NCBI GenBank assembly: GCA_964631835.1 | Contig: CAZWAD010000001.1 | Span: 310,001-374,000 of the forward strand | DNA length: 64,000 nucleotides | Origin: Bog-950 sp964631835 | Lineage (GTDB): Bacteria > Bacteroidota > Bacteroidia > Chitinophagales > LD1 | Direction: 5' to 3' | Part shown: one piece after another, positions 16,896-25,350 of the stretch | Layout of the letters: each line of letters opens with the position of its first letter | Position numbering within the stretch: the stretch's first letter is position 1 | The notes under the pieces: model-generated | Told to the model about the DNA's origin: nothing | Database searches by the model: none | Seen by the model: only the letters and a program-made list of their open reading frames with translations | Made by a program: the position numbers and the translations under genes

Positions 16896-18425
16896 ATGAA
16901 TTTATCTCTCTTAATTCTTCTTCCGTTTCTTACTGCGCTGGTAGTACTTACGTGCAAGGATGCGCGGCAGGTGAGGGTGGTGGCGCTCATCGGCTCGGTG
17001 CTGCAACTGGCGCTTGTAGGCTGGCTGCTTGTTGCTTATGTTATTGCGGTAAACGCGCAGTCCGCCTCTGTGGAGTCGGGTAAATTTTTGTTTGAGCAGC
17101 GCGAGGTGTGGTTTGCGGCTTTTAATATTCAGTATTACGCGGGGGTGGACGGCATTTCGGTGGCGATGATTATGATGACGGCACTCGTGGTGCTGGCGGG
17201 TGTGCTGGTGAGCTGGAAGGTGGAGCGCATGACGAAGGAGTTTTTCTTTTTGCTGTTGTTTTTGAGCGCGGGTGCTTACGGGTTTTTTGTGTCGCTCGAT
17301 TTGTTTATGATGTTTTTCTTTCTGGAACTGGCGGTGATACCGAAGTTTTTGCTGATAGCGATTTGGGGCAGCGGGCGCAAGGAATACAGCGCGAATAAAC
17401 TGGCGCTGATGCTGATGGGCGGCAGTGCGCTGGTGTTTGTGGGTTTGCTGGCGGTTTATTTTTACAGCGGCACTCCTACGTTTGATTTGGTGGCGCTTTC
17501 GAAAACGCATTTGCCGGTGGCGGTGCAAACGAAATTTTTTCCGTTTTTGTTTTTGGGCTTCGGGGTGTTCGGGGCGCTGTTTCCGTTTCATACGTGGGTG
17601 CCTGACGGACACAGCAGCGCACCTACTGCGGCTTCGATGTTCTTAGCGGGCATTTCGATGAAGCTGGGCGGCTATGGTTGTCTGCGTGTAGCCACTTACC
17701 TGATGCCCGAAGGCGCGCATGAATATCAGTGGCTGATTATTTTGTTGAGCGCGATTGCGATTTTGTATGGCTCGTTTGCCACGCTGATGCAAAAGGATTT
17801 GAAATACATCAACGCGTATTCATCGGTGAGTCACTGCGGGTTTGTGTTGCTGGGCATTGGCATGTTGACGAAGACCGCCATTACCGGTGCGGTGATGCAG
17901 ATGGTGAGCCACGGTTTAATGACGGCTCTTTTCTTCGCTGCTATAGGCATGTTGTATGAGCGCACGCATACGCGCATGGTGGCGCAGATGGGCGGTTTGC
18001 TGAAGCTTACTCCGTTTATAGGCACGGTGTTTTTTATTGCGGGTTTGTGTTCGCTGGGCTTGCCGGGTTTCAGCGGCTTTGCTGCGGAGATGACCGTGTT
18101 TATGGGCGCATGGCAGAACCCGGATATGTGGTATCGCGCTGCAACGATTGCGGCTTGTGCGAGTATAGTGGTGACGGCAGTTTACATTCTTCGCGCTCTC
18201 GGAAAAGTAATGTGGGGACCTTTGGAAGTTCACGGTTCGCAGATGGCAGTTGACGGTAATACAATGGTTCCGTTTGGAGATGCGGAGTGGAATGAGAAGT
18301 TGGCTGCAGTGATTTTGATTGCCGGAATTGTGGTGATTGGGGTGGCTCCGTTTCTTCTTCAGCAGTTATTAAATCCGGCAAGTGAAGAAATAAGTAAACA
18401 GGTTTTAAGAGCGGGGTTTCCGTAA
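16896..18425 (+). CDS. nuoM: NADH-quinone oxidoreductase subunit M
   Basis: 509 aa, about 14 membrane helices, an antiporter-like proton-pumping subunit of complex I. Landmarks: NIQYYAGVDGISVAMIMMTAL, the Glu-bearing helix FFFLELAVIPKFLLIAIWG, LFPFHTWVPDGHSSAPTAASMFLAG and the loop MQKDLKYINAYSSVSHCGFVLLG (quoted in parts; each is a NuoM hallmark). nuoL is not directly upstream, where the carbamoyltransferase gene lies instead, and nuoN comes only 1.5 kb later, after a toxin-antitoxin pair and a PIN-like gene. The gene is noticeably G+C rich: 36 of 60 bases at 17161-17220 against 27 of 60 at 20341-20400 in nuoN. Confidence 0.96.
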   Translation: MNLSLLILLPFLTALVVLTCKDARQVRVVALIGSVLQLALVGWLLVAYVIAVNAQSASVESGKFLFEQREVWFAAFNIQYYAGVDGISVAMIMMTALVVLAGVLVSWKVERMTKEFFFLLLFLSAGAYGFFVSLDLFMMFFFLELAVIPKFLLIAIWGSGRKEYSANKLALMLMGGSALVFVGLLAVYFYSGTPTFDLVALSKTHLPVAVQTKFFPFLFLGFGVFGALFPFHTWVPDGHSSAPTAASMFLAGISMKLGGYGCLRVATYLMPEGAHEYQWLIILLSAIAILYGSFATLMQKDLKYINAYSSVSHCGFVLLGIGMLTKTAITGAVMQMVSHGLMTALFFAAIGMLYERTHTRMVAQMGGLLKLTPFIGTVFFIAGLCSLGLPGFSGFAAEMTVFMGAWQNPDMWYRAATIAACASIVVTAVYILRALGKVMWGPLEVHGSQMAVDGNTMVPFGDAEWNEKLAAVILIAGIVVIGVAPFLLQQLLNPASEEISKQVLRAGFP

Positions 18426-18465
18426 TGACAGCTGCGCCTGTTTATGTAAAGGCAAAGAATTGACT

Positions 18466-18473
18466 TACTTTTG
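18466..18473 (+). promoter_or_regulatory. Bacteroidota-type -7 box before the MntA/HepT pair
   Basis: TACTTTTG matches TAnnTTTG and ends 5 nt before the ATG at 18479, implying an almost leaderless transcript for the toxin-antitoxin operon. No clean -33 TTTG is seen; TTTATG at 18441-18446 is the nearest candidate. Confidence 0.4.
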
Positions 18474-18478
18474 TTCTT

Positions 18479-18769
18479 ATGAATTCGCAAGAAATAATTA
18501 AAACACTTCGCTCCGAAATGCCAAAGCTGAAAAACGATTTTGGTGTGGAAGAAATTGGTCTGTTCGGTTCTGCTGTCCGTAACGAAGTAACCACCTCGAG
18601 TGATATTGATGTGCTGGTAAAACTACAACAACCAAGTTTTATAAAACTTGCAGGTTTGCTGAATTACCTTGAAAACCTATTGCATACCAAAGTGGATATT
18701 ACTACTAAACACAAGCACCTTTCTCCGCGTTTCCTGAAAACTATAGAACGAGATATAGTTTATGCTTAA
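18479..18769 (+). CDS. mntA: MntA-like nucleotidyltransferase antitoxin
   Basis: 96 aa, a minimal nucleotidyltransferase. The segment GLFGSAVRNEVTTSSDIDVL carries the GSx10DxD signature of MntA proteins, which in characterised MNT/HEPN systems transfer AMP from ATP to the HEPN toxin and silence it. The C-terminal KVDITTKH fits the third acidic strand of the fold. It overlaps the HepT gene by 8 bp, the usual operon for this pair. The module lies between nuoM and nuoN, so it is an insertion into, or relic within, the complex I operon. Confidence 0.88.
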   Translation: MNSQEIIKTLRSEMPKLKNDFGVEEIGLFGSAVRNEVTTSSDIDVLVKLQQPSFIKLAGLLNYLENLLHTKVDITTKHKHLSPRFLKTIERDIVYA

Positions 18770-19118
18770 TGAACCGCTCCGGAACGATTTGCTGCTCGTG
18801 CTGGAGCACATAGACGAGGCTTTATCTTACTTCGCTGAAACTAAAACCGCTGAAGATTTTTTTGCCACCAAGCAGGGAAAAGCATACTATGATGCAATAC
18901 TTATGCGTTTGCAGGTTACTGGTGAATTGTTGAAGAAAAGTTACACGAGAAACGAAAATATCTTTAAGCCACACTCCGAAATTCCCTGGAATGAAATCAT
19001 ACGGATGCGCGATTTAATTTCTCACCATTACGATAAACTTCAACACGAAGTAGTATTTGATCTTTGTGAAAATGAGTTGCCGAAATTAAGGCAAGCTTTG
19101 AAGGAGATTCTGAAATGA
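18762..19118 (+). CDS. hepT: HepT-like HEPN-domain toxin (DUF86)
   Basis: 118 aa, all-helical HEPN protein. The RNase signature Rx4HxY is present as RDLISHHY (about residues 87-94); the tyrosine is the residue adenylylated by MntA in studied systems. The toxin is expected to cut RNA when not modified. Translation is coupled to the upstream mntA through an 8-bp overlap. Its stop is only 9 bp from the stop of the convergent PIN-like gene. Expected to act in the cytoplasm and to maintain itself by addiction or provide phage defence. Confidence 0.87.
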   Translation: MLNEPLRNDLLLVLEHIDEALSYFAETKTAEDFFATKQGKAYYDAILMRLQVTGELLKKSYTRNENIFKPHSEIPWNEIIRMRDLISHHYDKLQHEVVFDLCENELPKLRQALKEILK

Positions 19119-19127
19119 GCCGGTAGG

Positions 19128-19841
19128 CTAAATAACTTTTAATATCTCCTGGGGATTAGTTATTACTGTTAAACCAAAGGTTTTTTGGATTTCGTTTTTC
19201 ATAAGAGCAAAGTCAGAATCGTAGGTAAAAAAATATTTGCATCCGAGTGATTCTGCTGAAAGAAGGTGATGAATGTCGGCAAATCCAATTTGGCATCTTG
19301 AAAAATATGCAAGGTCACTCAATCTTGAACTTAATTCGCATCCTCTAAAATGATTGATAAATTCTATACCCCACAATGCAGTTTCCATGAACTCAAATTC
19401 TGTAAACTCAAAACAATTGTATACTAGTTCCTGTAAGGGCGTGATTTCCTCCCGTTTAAGCTCATCCAATCGTTTACAATCATCTATTAGCCATTTCGAC
19501 AGGGCACTGTAATTTTTCCTGGTTTTATTTTGAATAAGCAGCAACGGTATGTGGGCTGATATGCTATTACGAAGATTGTTTTCTACAAGTTTTTCAACCA
19601 ACTCCAACAATATCCCAAGATTATAAACCAGCGAAAGTCGATAATCGTACGAGAATATTTTTTCTGCAATAGGAATTGTATTTGCAATCTTCTTGTAATG
19701 GGGGAAAAACTTTTGGGGAAAGGGAAGCTCTTTTTTCAGTTCGTTACGGATATCATGCATCTCTCCAAATGCAAAATAGTATGCCAGTAGAAAAGATGTA
19801 TCACAAAATGCGTCATAGGTTCGATTTGAATTTTGAATCAT
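19128..19841 (-). CDS. PIN-like nuclease domain protein
   Basis: 237 aa. It opens with YDAFCDTSFLLAYYF, where D14 fits the first acidic residue of PIN nucleases, and ends with GFADIHHLLSAESLGCKYFF and TYDSDFALM, fitting the later acidic positions and the typical PIN strand. It is longer than VapC toxins (about 130 aa) owing to a helical middle (residues 40-150). No antitoxin gene is beside it. It converges on HepT with a 9-bp gap and is read away from nuoN. It could be an orphan PIN RNase or a DUF-type PIN protein of an abortive-infection kind; function not assigned. Confidence 0.7.
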   Translation of the reverse strand: MIQNSNRTYDAFCDTSFLLAYYFAFGEMHDIRNELKKELPFPQKFFPHYKKIANTIPIAEKIFSYDYRLSLVYNLGILLELVEKLVENNLRNSISAHIPLLLIQNKTRKNYSALSKWLIDDCKRLDELKREEITPLQELVYNCFEFTEFEFMETALWGIEFINHFRGCELSSRLSDLAYFSRCQIGFADIHHLLSAESLGCKYFFTYDSDFALMKNEIQKTFGLTVITNPQEILKVI

Positions 19842-19938
19842 GGCTGGTATTTTTGTTGGTAGATTATAAAATTGTCATAATCTAGTCGTTCAAGTCTTAT
19901 ACTTTTAGTTCTTTGTTTACATTAGCACAAATTCCACA

Positions 19939-21348
19939 ATGGATTTATCCTTCCTCATTGCCATGAAGTTTGAGATGATGCTTACGCTCATCCTTTTCAT
20001 TTTATTGATTCAGAAGATTGCCGGAAGGGCAAGTAATGTTTCGATACTACGTATTACCAATTTGTTGTTGGTGCTGAATCTTGTTCTCGGATTTTTCGGA
20101 AATGAACCGAAAGAAATTTTCGGAACCATGTTCCGCACTTCGCCTTTGCTGGCGATTAAAAAGAGTGTGTTGAATTTGGCGGTGTTGCTGATTTCATTAT
20201 TCAGCTATGAATGGCTGAAGAACCACAAACACCTACCGGAATTTTTCATGCTGCTGTTTTCGAGCCTCCTCGGTTTCTTTTTTATGATGGGCAGCAACAA
20301 CCTGCTGATGTTTTACTTAGGATTGGAACTTTCTACGATTCCGTTAGCTGCGCTGTGCAATTTTGATTTGGATAAAAAAGTTTCGAGCGAAGCAGCGATG
20401 AAGATGATAATGAGTAGCGCATTTTCTTCTGCGATTTTACTGTTTGGTGTTTCGATGCTTTACGGAACTACCGGTTCGCTTGACTTTGCGGTTATCTCGC
20501 AGTCATTAGTGGGAAGTCAATTGCAGATACTTGCTTTCATTCTTGTTCTCACCGGATTTGCATTCAAGCTTTCTATTGTTCCATTTCACTTATGGACAGC
20601 TGATGTATATGAGGGCTCACCAATTGCAGTGACGGCTTATCTTTCAGTTGTATCGAAAGGGGCGATGGCGTTTGTATTTATCACTTCGCTTTATACCATT
20701 TTTGCGCCTCTTGCAATGACGTGGTTTTATGCTGTTGCAGTTTTAGCGGCTATCACCATTACTGTCGGAAACATCTTTGCGCTTCGTCAGCAAAATCTGA
20801 AAAGGTTCTTTGCGTTTTCGTCCATTGCACAGGTTGGTTATTTATTGGTTGCTATTTCATCGGCTTCCCAGATTGGTGTGGCAAGCGTGGTTTACTTCAT
20901 TCTAATATATATATTCACCAATCTTGCCGCTTTTGCTATCATCTCAGTCATTTCTTCTACTACCGGAAAAGAGACCGTAAACGACTACAAAGGTTTGTAT
21001 GCTTCAAATCCGACTTTAGCATTGGTAATGTCGTTGGCACTTTTCTCGCTTGCGGGAATTCCCCCTACAGCGGGTTTTTTCGGAAAATTATTTCTCTTAA
21101 CCACCGGGGCGCAAACAGGCATGTGGTGGCTGATTATTGTGGCTTCGCTCAACCTGGTTGTTTCGCTGTATTACTATCTCAGAATTGTTCGCGCTATGTT
21201 TGTTGATGAAAACAGCGAGCCTATGCCGAAAATTGTCTTGACTTCAACGGTTCTTATGGCGGTAACTCTTTGCGTAGGAGGAATTCTGGCTCTCGGTTTT
21301 GTGAGCAGGACATTTGACGTGATTCTTCAATACGCTGCAAACTTTTAA
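19939..21348 (+). CDS. nuoN: NADH-quinone oxidoreductase subunit N
   Basis: 469 aa, about 14 membrane helices, antiporter-like subunit of complex I. Typical NuoN segments: MLFSSLLGFFFMMGSN region, the Glu-bearing FYLGLELSTIPLAAL, KLSIVPFHLWTADVYEGSP, the lysine-rich loop RQQNLKRFFAFSSIAQVGY and SLAGIPPTAGFFGKL. Because two unrelated genes, one of them in the opposite direction, separate it from nuoM, it cannot be read from the nuoM transcript without passing through them and probably has its own promoter in 19842-19938. A small proline-rich gene follows after 2 bp. Confidence 0.96.
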   Translation: MDLSFLIAMKFEMMLTLILFILLIQKIAGRASNVSILRITNLLLVLNLVLGFFGNEPKEIFGTMFRTSPLLAIKKSVLNLAVLLISLFSYEWLKNHKHLPEFFMLLFSSLLGFFFMMGSNNLLMFYLGLELSTIPLAALCNFDLDKKVSSEAAMKMIMSSAFSSAILLFGVSMLYGTTGSLDFAVISQSLVGSQLQILAFILVLTGFAFKLSIVPFHLWTADVYEGSPIAVTAYLSVVSKGAMAFVFITSLYTIFAPLAMTWFYAVAVLAAITITVGNIFALRQQNLKRFFAFSSIAQVGYLLVAISSASQIGVASVVYFILIYIFTNLAAFAIISVISSTTGKETVNDYKGLYASNPTLALVMSLALFSLAGIPPTAGFFGKLFLLTTGAQTGMWWLIIVASLNLVVSLYYYLRIVRAMFVDENSEPMPKIVLTSTVLMAVTLCVGGILALGFVSRTFDVILQYAANF

Positions 21349-21350
21349 CC

Positions 21351-21761
21351 ATGGCCATCAACCAAAATCATCTTTTTGAAGAAATTGACGGAGTGCGTTG
21401 TGCTGTGGTAGAAAAAAACTGTAAGCCCGAACGCGTTGAGTTTCTGAAATCTCTTCTGGAATTAAACGGGTATACCGTTGTAACCGCGCCCACTCCTCCT
21501 CCTAAAGTTGCTGCTCCTGTTGCAAAACCGGTTGCCGAAGGAGAAACAGTGTCAACGGTAGTTGAAACACCACCACCCCCTCCCCCACCACCATCAACTT
21601 TTACAGTTTACGTAACACAAAACGAATTCAATGTTACGAATGCAATTTTCGGAAGATTGCTGCACACCAATGACGGACATGTGGTAACCATGAAATATTG
21701 GAGACAAGAAGAAATAGTAAGTGATGATTACAAGCCGTATTTCGCGAAGTCCTGGAGGTAG
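21351..21761 (+). CDS. uncharacterised small protein with proline-rich linker
   Basis: 136 aa, not recognised. N-terminal part (residues 1-45) contains RCAVVEKNCKPERVEFLKSLLELNGY, which looks like a small alpha/beta unit. A Pro/Ala/Val-rich linker, including eight consecutive prolines near residue 78, leads to a C-terminal domain (FTVYVTQNEFNVTNAIFGRLL to KSWR). No signal peptide or membrane segment. Located 2 bp after nuoN in the same direction, so co-transcribed with it. The first and last parts look like folded halves joined by a flexible spacer. No function is proposed. Confidence 0.75.
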   Translation: MAINQNHLFEEIDGVRCAVVEKNCKPERVEFLKSLLELNGYTVVTAPTPPPKVAAPVAKPVAEGETVSTVVETPPPPPPPPSTFTVYVTQNEFNVTNAIFGRLLHTNDGHVVTMKYWRQEEIVSDDYKPYFAKSWR

Positions 21762-22124
21762 CTATAACGCCTCGAAGTATTCTACAATCTTTTTCTTGAG
21801 CAGTTCATCCTGATCTTTTAAAACCAACTTGGGAATATTTTCAACTACTTCGTATTGTGGCCAGCCTTCATCATCGTTGCCGAGAAATTTGAAATAGCCA
21901 TCGGATGAAAAAAGTTTGCAAATGGCTACATGCATTAAATCCTGCTTTTCTTCTTTTTCCCATTTTTCTTTTACAATGCCCACTTCATTTATGCCAATAA
22001 GAAAAAGCATCGCGTTAATATCCGGTCGCTGACCGAAGTCGTTCTTTACACGATTGCGCACTTCATACCAGCGTAGGGCAAAGCTTTTTTCTTCTTCGCT
22101 TTTATGTTCGTTGAGCAGTGGCAT
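21762..22124 (-). CDS. conserved hypothetical protein
   Basis: 120 aa, acidic, no membrane segment or signal peptide. Contains ALRWYEVRNRVKNDFGQRPD and LFLIGINEVGIVKEKW, then a mixed region with CKLFSSDGYFKF and WPQYEVVENIPKL. Not recognised as a named family; the pattern is like small Bacteroidota proteins kept beside methionine-salvage genes. It is the last gene of a four-gene minus-strand operon and overlaps the omega-amidase stop by one base. Its stop directly abuts that of the convergent proline-rich gene, with no room for a terminator. Confidence 0.7.
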   Translation of the reverse strand: MPLLNEHKSEEEKSFALRWYEVRNRVKNDFGQRPDINAMLFLIGINEVGIVKEKWEKEEKQDLMHVAICKLFSSDGYFKFLGNDDEGWPQYEVVENIPKLVLKDQDELLKKKIVEYFEAL

Positions 22125-22921
22125 CAGTGACTTTTAAATTTTACTTTCGGATTAATCACAAAATCATCGGCATCTTTCAGAAAAGGAAGTTGCTCTCTTA
22201 GTTTTTTCAACTCTGCGTAATTCAGTTCGATGGTTGAAATATCTTCTGTATCTATTTTATGATAAAGCACATTTCCCAAAGGATCAAGCACCATCGAATC
22301 TCCGCAATGAGAAATGTCTTTGCCGTCATTACCAACCCGGTTCGCACCAATTACATAAGCCTGATTTTCGATGGCACGAGCGACTAACAAATATTTCCAT
22401 GCCTGCGCTCTGCGCTCAGGCCAGTTAGCCACATACAACAACACATCATATGCCGCATGTAGATTTCTCGCCCATGCAGGAAAACGCAAATCATAACAAA
22501 TCTGCGGACAGATTTTCCAGCCGTTTAATTCAATAATGATTCTTTCTTTTCCCGCAGTAAAAAATTTTGGCTCATCACTCAGAGAAAACAGGTGCCGTTT
22601 ATCGTACGTAAAAAATTCTCCATCGGGCTGCATCCAGATCAAGCGGTTGAAAAATTTGCTGCGTTCTTTAATCATCAAACTTCCTGTAATGACACAGCCT
22701 TTTTCGACTGCGGTTTTCCTGAGCCATGCTACCGCAGTTCCATTCATTTCTTCAGCATATTTTGGATTCATGCTGAACCCTGTGCTGAAAGTTTCGGGTA
22801 ATACAATCAAATCGGTTTCTCCAACTGATGAAATCTTTTTAGAAAACATTTCGAGATTAGCCGGAATGCTTTCCCAGTGCAATGAAGTTTGAATAAGAGT
22901 TACGCGGAGATTTGGAATCAC
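22124..22921 (-). CDS. YafV-type omega-amidase (nitrilase superfamily)
   Basis: About 265 aa. The catalytic triad is seen as E in VLPETFSTG, K in YDKRHLFS and C in QICYDLRFP. GTG at 22921 (MIPNLRVTLIQTSLHW) is preferred; TTG at 22936 would add five residues. These enzymes hydrolyse alpha-ketoglutaramate and the keto-methionine amide analogue, removing the products of glutamine transamination. It is placed 16 bp after a methionine aminotransferase gene, so the pair forms the known YbdL-YafV methionine-salvage branch. Cytoplasmic. Confidence 0.88.
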   Translation of the reverse strand: MIPNLRVTLIQTSLHWESIPANLEMFSKKISSVGETDLIVLPETFSTGFSMNPKYAEEMNGTAVAWLRKTAVEKGCVITGSLMIKERSKFFNRLIWMQPDGEFFTYDKRHLFSLSDEPKFFTAGKERIIIELNGWKICPQICYDLRFPAWARNLHAAYDVLLYVANWPERRAQAWKYLLVARAIENQAYVIGANRVGNDGKDISHCGDSMVLDPLGNVLYHKIDTEDISTIELNYAELKKLREQLPFLKDADDFVINPKVKFKSH

Positions 22922-22937
22922 GGAATGAAGATACAAA

Positions 22938-24092
22938 CTACATCTTAGAAATTTTCTCGGCAGCGCGCTTCAGGGTTTCTTCTTCTTTGGCAAAGCAAAA
23001 TCGAATAATGCTATTGTCGGTTTGGTGACGATAAAAAACCGAAATAGGAATAGCGGCTACGCCATTGTCTTTTGTCATTCGTTTTACAAATTCCAAATCT
23101 CTTTCCTGTGAAATTTTACCATAAGAAACCAATTGAAAGTAGGTGCCCTCGCATTTCAGCAATTTGAAACGCGATGATTGAATTGCTTTGTGGAAATAAT
23201 CTCTTTTCTGCTGATAAAAAAAATTCAATTCAAGATATAGCTCTTTTCTTTTCAGAATTTCAGCAAAGGCAACCTGCGCAACTGAATTCACGCTGAACAC
23301 ATTAAATTGATGAACTTTCCGGAATTCATTCGTCAGGTTTTTCGGGGCAATACAATAGCCGACTTTCCAGCCGGTAGTGTGATATGTTTTACCAAAACTA
23401 CCGATTACAAAACTTCTTTCAGCAAGTTTGGGATAGCGTAATACACTTTGGTGTTCTATTTCATCAAATACTATGTGCTCATACACCTCATCGCTGATGA
23501 TGATAAGGTCACTTCCCTTGGTAAGCTTTTCCAACTCCGCCATATCACTTGCCTTGAGAGTAGTTCCCGAAGGATTGTGTGGGGTGTTGATGATAATCAT
23601 CTTCGTCCGTTGATTGACAAGCCGCTTAACCGTTAGCCAATTAACTTTGTAGTCAGGCGCTTCGAGGTCATAGAAAATAGCTTTACCTTCGGCAAGCTCA
23701 ACAGCGGGTGCGTAGCTATCGTAAGCAGGTGCAAACAATATAACCTCATCGTCTTCCCGAATTACGGAAAGTATGGCAGTAAAAATTGCTTGTGTCCCCC
23801 CTGCAGTTGCAGTTACCTCAGTATCCGGATTAATTTTTGCTCCATATAGTGATTCTGCTTTCTCTGCAATTCTTTCACGCAGAGGCAAATAACCTGCCAT
23901 GAGCGCGTACTGATTAAAGTTGCCTCGCATCGCCTTTTCAACTTCTTCAAGTAATACAGGGTGCGGATTAAAATCAGGAAAGCCTTGTGAAAGATTTATG
24001 GCATTATACTCTTTCGCCAATGCACTCATCACGGTAAAAATGGTGGTGCCGGTATTCGGAAGTTTAGAACTAATAGAGGAAGGGAAATTCAT
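22938..24092 (-). CDS. YbdL-type methionine/aromatic aminotransferase (class I/II PLP)
   Basis: 384 aa. Class I aminotransferase landmarks: NLSQGFPDFNPHPVL at the N-terminus, TAGGTQAIFTAIL, INTPHNPSGTTLKASD, SDEVYEHIVFD and the PLP lysine in SFGKTYHTTGWKVGY. The arginine in IRFCFAKEEETL binds substrate carboxylate. YbdL-like enzymes transaminate methionine and aromatic acids, using glutamine as donor in the salvage pathway that needs the omega-amidase next door. Starts 3 bp after the manC stop in the same operon. Confidence 0.9.
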   Translation of the reverse strand: MNFPSSISSKLPNTGTTIFTVMSALAKEYNAINLSQGFPDFNPHPVLLEEVEKAMRGNFNQYALMAGYLPLRERIAEKAESLYGAKINPDTEVTATAGGTQAIFTAILSVIREDDEVILFAPAYDSYAPAVELAEGKAIFYDLEAPDYKVNWLTVKRLVNQRTKMIIINTPHNPSGTTLKASDMAELEKLTKGSDLIIISDEVYEHIVFDEIEHQSVLRYPKLAERSFVIGSFGKTYHTTGWKVGYCIAPKNLTNEFRKVHQFNVFSVNSVAQVAFAEILKRKELYLELNFFYQQKRDYFHKAIQSSRFKLLKCEGTYFQLVSYGKISQERDLEFVKRMTKDNGVAAIPISVFYRHQTDNSIIRFCFAKEEETLKRAAEKISKM

Positions 24093-24095
24093 TTT

Positions 24096-25175
24096 CTATA
24101 AAAACTTATCAAGATCAGCTACTTTCAAATCAACAGTTATTTGTTTGATTTCCTGCTCTTTCGATTTTTCGCATACCAGCAAAACATCACCGGTGTCAAT
24201 CACACAATAGTCGCGTAAGCCTTGTAGTACCACCAGTTTTTCTTTTGGCACCATAATCATGTTGTTAGCTGAATCATAAATCTTCACGTTTTTCCCGGCT
24301 ACTGCATTGCCCAGATAGTCATGCCCATACACATCGTACAGCGAAGCCCATGAACCTATATCGCTCCAGCCAAATTCGGCAGGAGTGGTATAAACGTTAT
24401 CAGCTTTTTCCATTACCCCGTAATCAATTGAAATATTTGGGCATAGTGAATATGCTTCGCGAATGAATTTTGTCTCCTCTGTCGTATAGTAGTATTTGTT
24501 GCCTTCGCGGAAAACCTCGGCAATTTCAGGAAGATGTTTAATCACCCCACGCAACAAAGTTTTTGCTTTCCATACAAACATTCCGCTGTTCCATAAAAAG
24601 TCTCCACTTTTCAAAAAAGTTTTAGCAATCTCTAGTGTGGGTTTTTCAGTGAATGTTTTTACTTTATAAAAATCGTCAGGTGAATGCTCATCAATAAATT
24701 GTATATAACCGAAACCGGTAGCTGGTTTACTGGGTTTGACACCAAGAGTTACCAGATAAGAGTTATTACTTACAAATTCGATACACTTCCTTACCACATC
24801 TAAAAACTTTTGTTCCTCCAGAATCAAATGGTCAGAAGCGGCAATGACAATCGTAGCATTTTTGTCTTTAGTATAAATTTTGTCGCAGGCGTAGGTAATA
24901 CACGGAGCTGTATTTCTTTTAATCGGTTCTTTCAAAATCTGCTCGTGCATAAGCCCCGGTAACTGTTCTTCTACCAGGTTACTATACCCTTCTGCCGTAA
25001 CCACATAAATATTTTCTTTCGGAACCAGATTCAAAAAGCGCTGATATGTATGCTGAATCAGCGTTTTGCCGGTATTCAAAATGTCAAGAAACTGTTTCGG
25101 CTTGGCAACACGACTCTCAGGCCAGAAGCGGCTTCCTATGCCCCCGGCCATAATCACCACATACGTATTGCTCAT
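24096..25175 (-). CDS. manC: mannose-1-phosphate guanylyltransferase, short form
   Basis: 359 aa nucleotidyltransferase. It begins YVVIMAGGIGSRFWPESR followed by KPKQFLDI, the GDP-mannose pyrophosphorylase signature, and has FGYIQF, FLWNSGMFVWKA and the substrate loop SIDYGVMEKADNVY. It makes GDP-mannose from GTP and mannose-1-phosphate for polysaccharides, glycoproteins or fucose synthesis. The protein lacks the C-terminal isomerase domain of the bifunctional form (about 470 aa). First gene of the minus-strand operon, divergent from recQ. Confidence 0.92.
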   Translation of the reverse strand: MSNTYVVIMAGGIGSRFWPESRVAKPKQFLDILNTGKTLIQHTYQRFLNLVPKENIYVVTAEGYSNLVEEQLPGLMHEQILKEPIKRNTAPCITYACDKIYTKDKNATIVIAASDHLILEEQKFLDVVRKCIEFVSNNSYLVTLGVKPSKPATGFGYIQFIDEHSPDDFYKVKTFTEKPTLEIAKTFLKSGDFLWNSGMFVWKAKTLLRGVIKHLPEIAEVFREGNKYYYTTEETKFIREAYSLCPNISIDYGVMEKADNVYTTPAEFGWSDIGSWASLYDVYGHDYLGNAVAGKNVKIYDSANNMIMVPKEKLVVLQGLRDYCVIDTGDVLLVCEKSKEQEIKQITVDLKVADLDKFL

Positions 25176-25204
25176 CGAATTGAAATTTTGTTAAGCAAGG
25201 GGCG

Positions 25205-25212
25205 CAAAAATA
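25205..25212 (-). promoter_or_regulatory. Bacteroidota-type -7 box before manC
   Basis: On the minus strand this reads TATTTTTG, matching TAnnTTTG, 29 nt upstream of the manC start at 25175. A TTTG further upstream (25228-25231 on the minus strand) lies closer than the usual spacing. It sits in the 175-bp divergent region between manC and recQ. Confidence 0.4.
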
Positions 25213-25350
25213 ATTATTCGCATTGCGCAAAAAAACTTATTTTAAATTCGTCATCCTTTTTTTTGAAATGTTTTTTAAATTGAGCGTTAATCAAAACAGG
25301 TGTTATCAATAAAGGATTTATATCAATGGTTCATTAATTAAATACGGATT

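Noticed and set aside
16911..17612. 233-aa open frame on the minus strand inside nuoM
   Set aside because: It is antisense to a clear NuoM sequence, very rich in Arg, His, Gln and Lys, and is explained by the high G+C of nuoM.
22124..22921. Second nitrilase as part of the biosynthetic cluster
   Set aside because: It is in an operon with a methionine aminotransferase and has the YafV-type motifs, so it belongs to methionine salvage.
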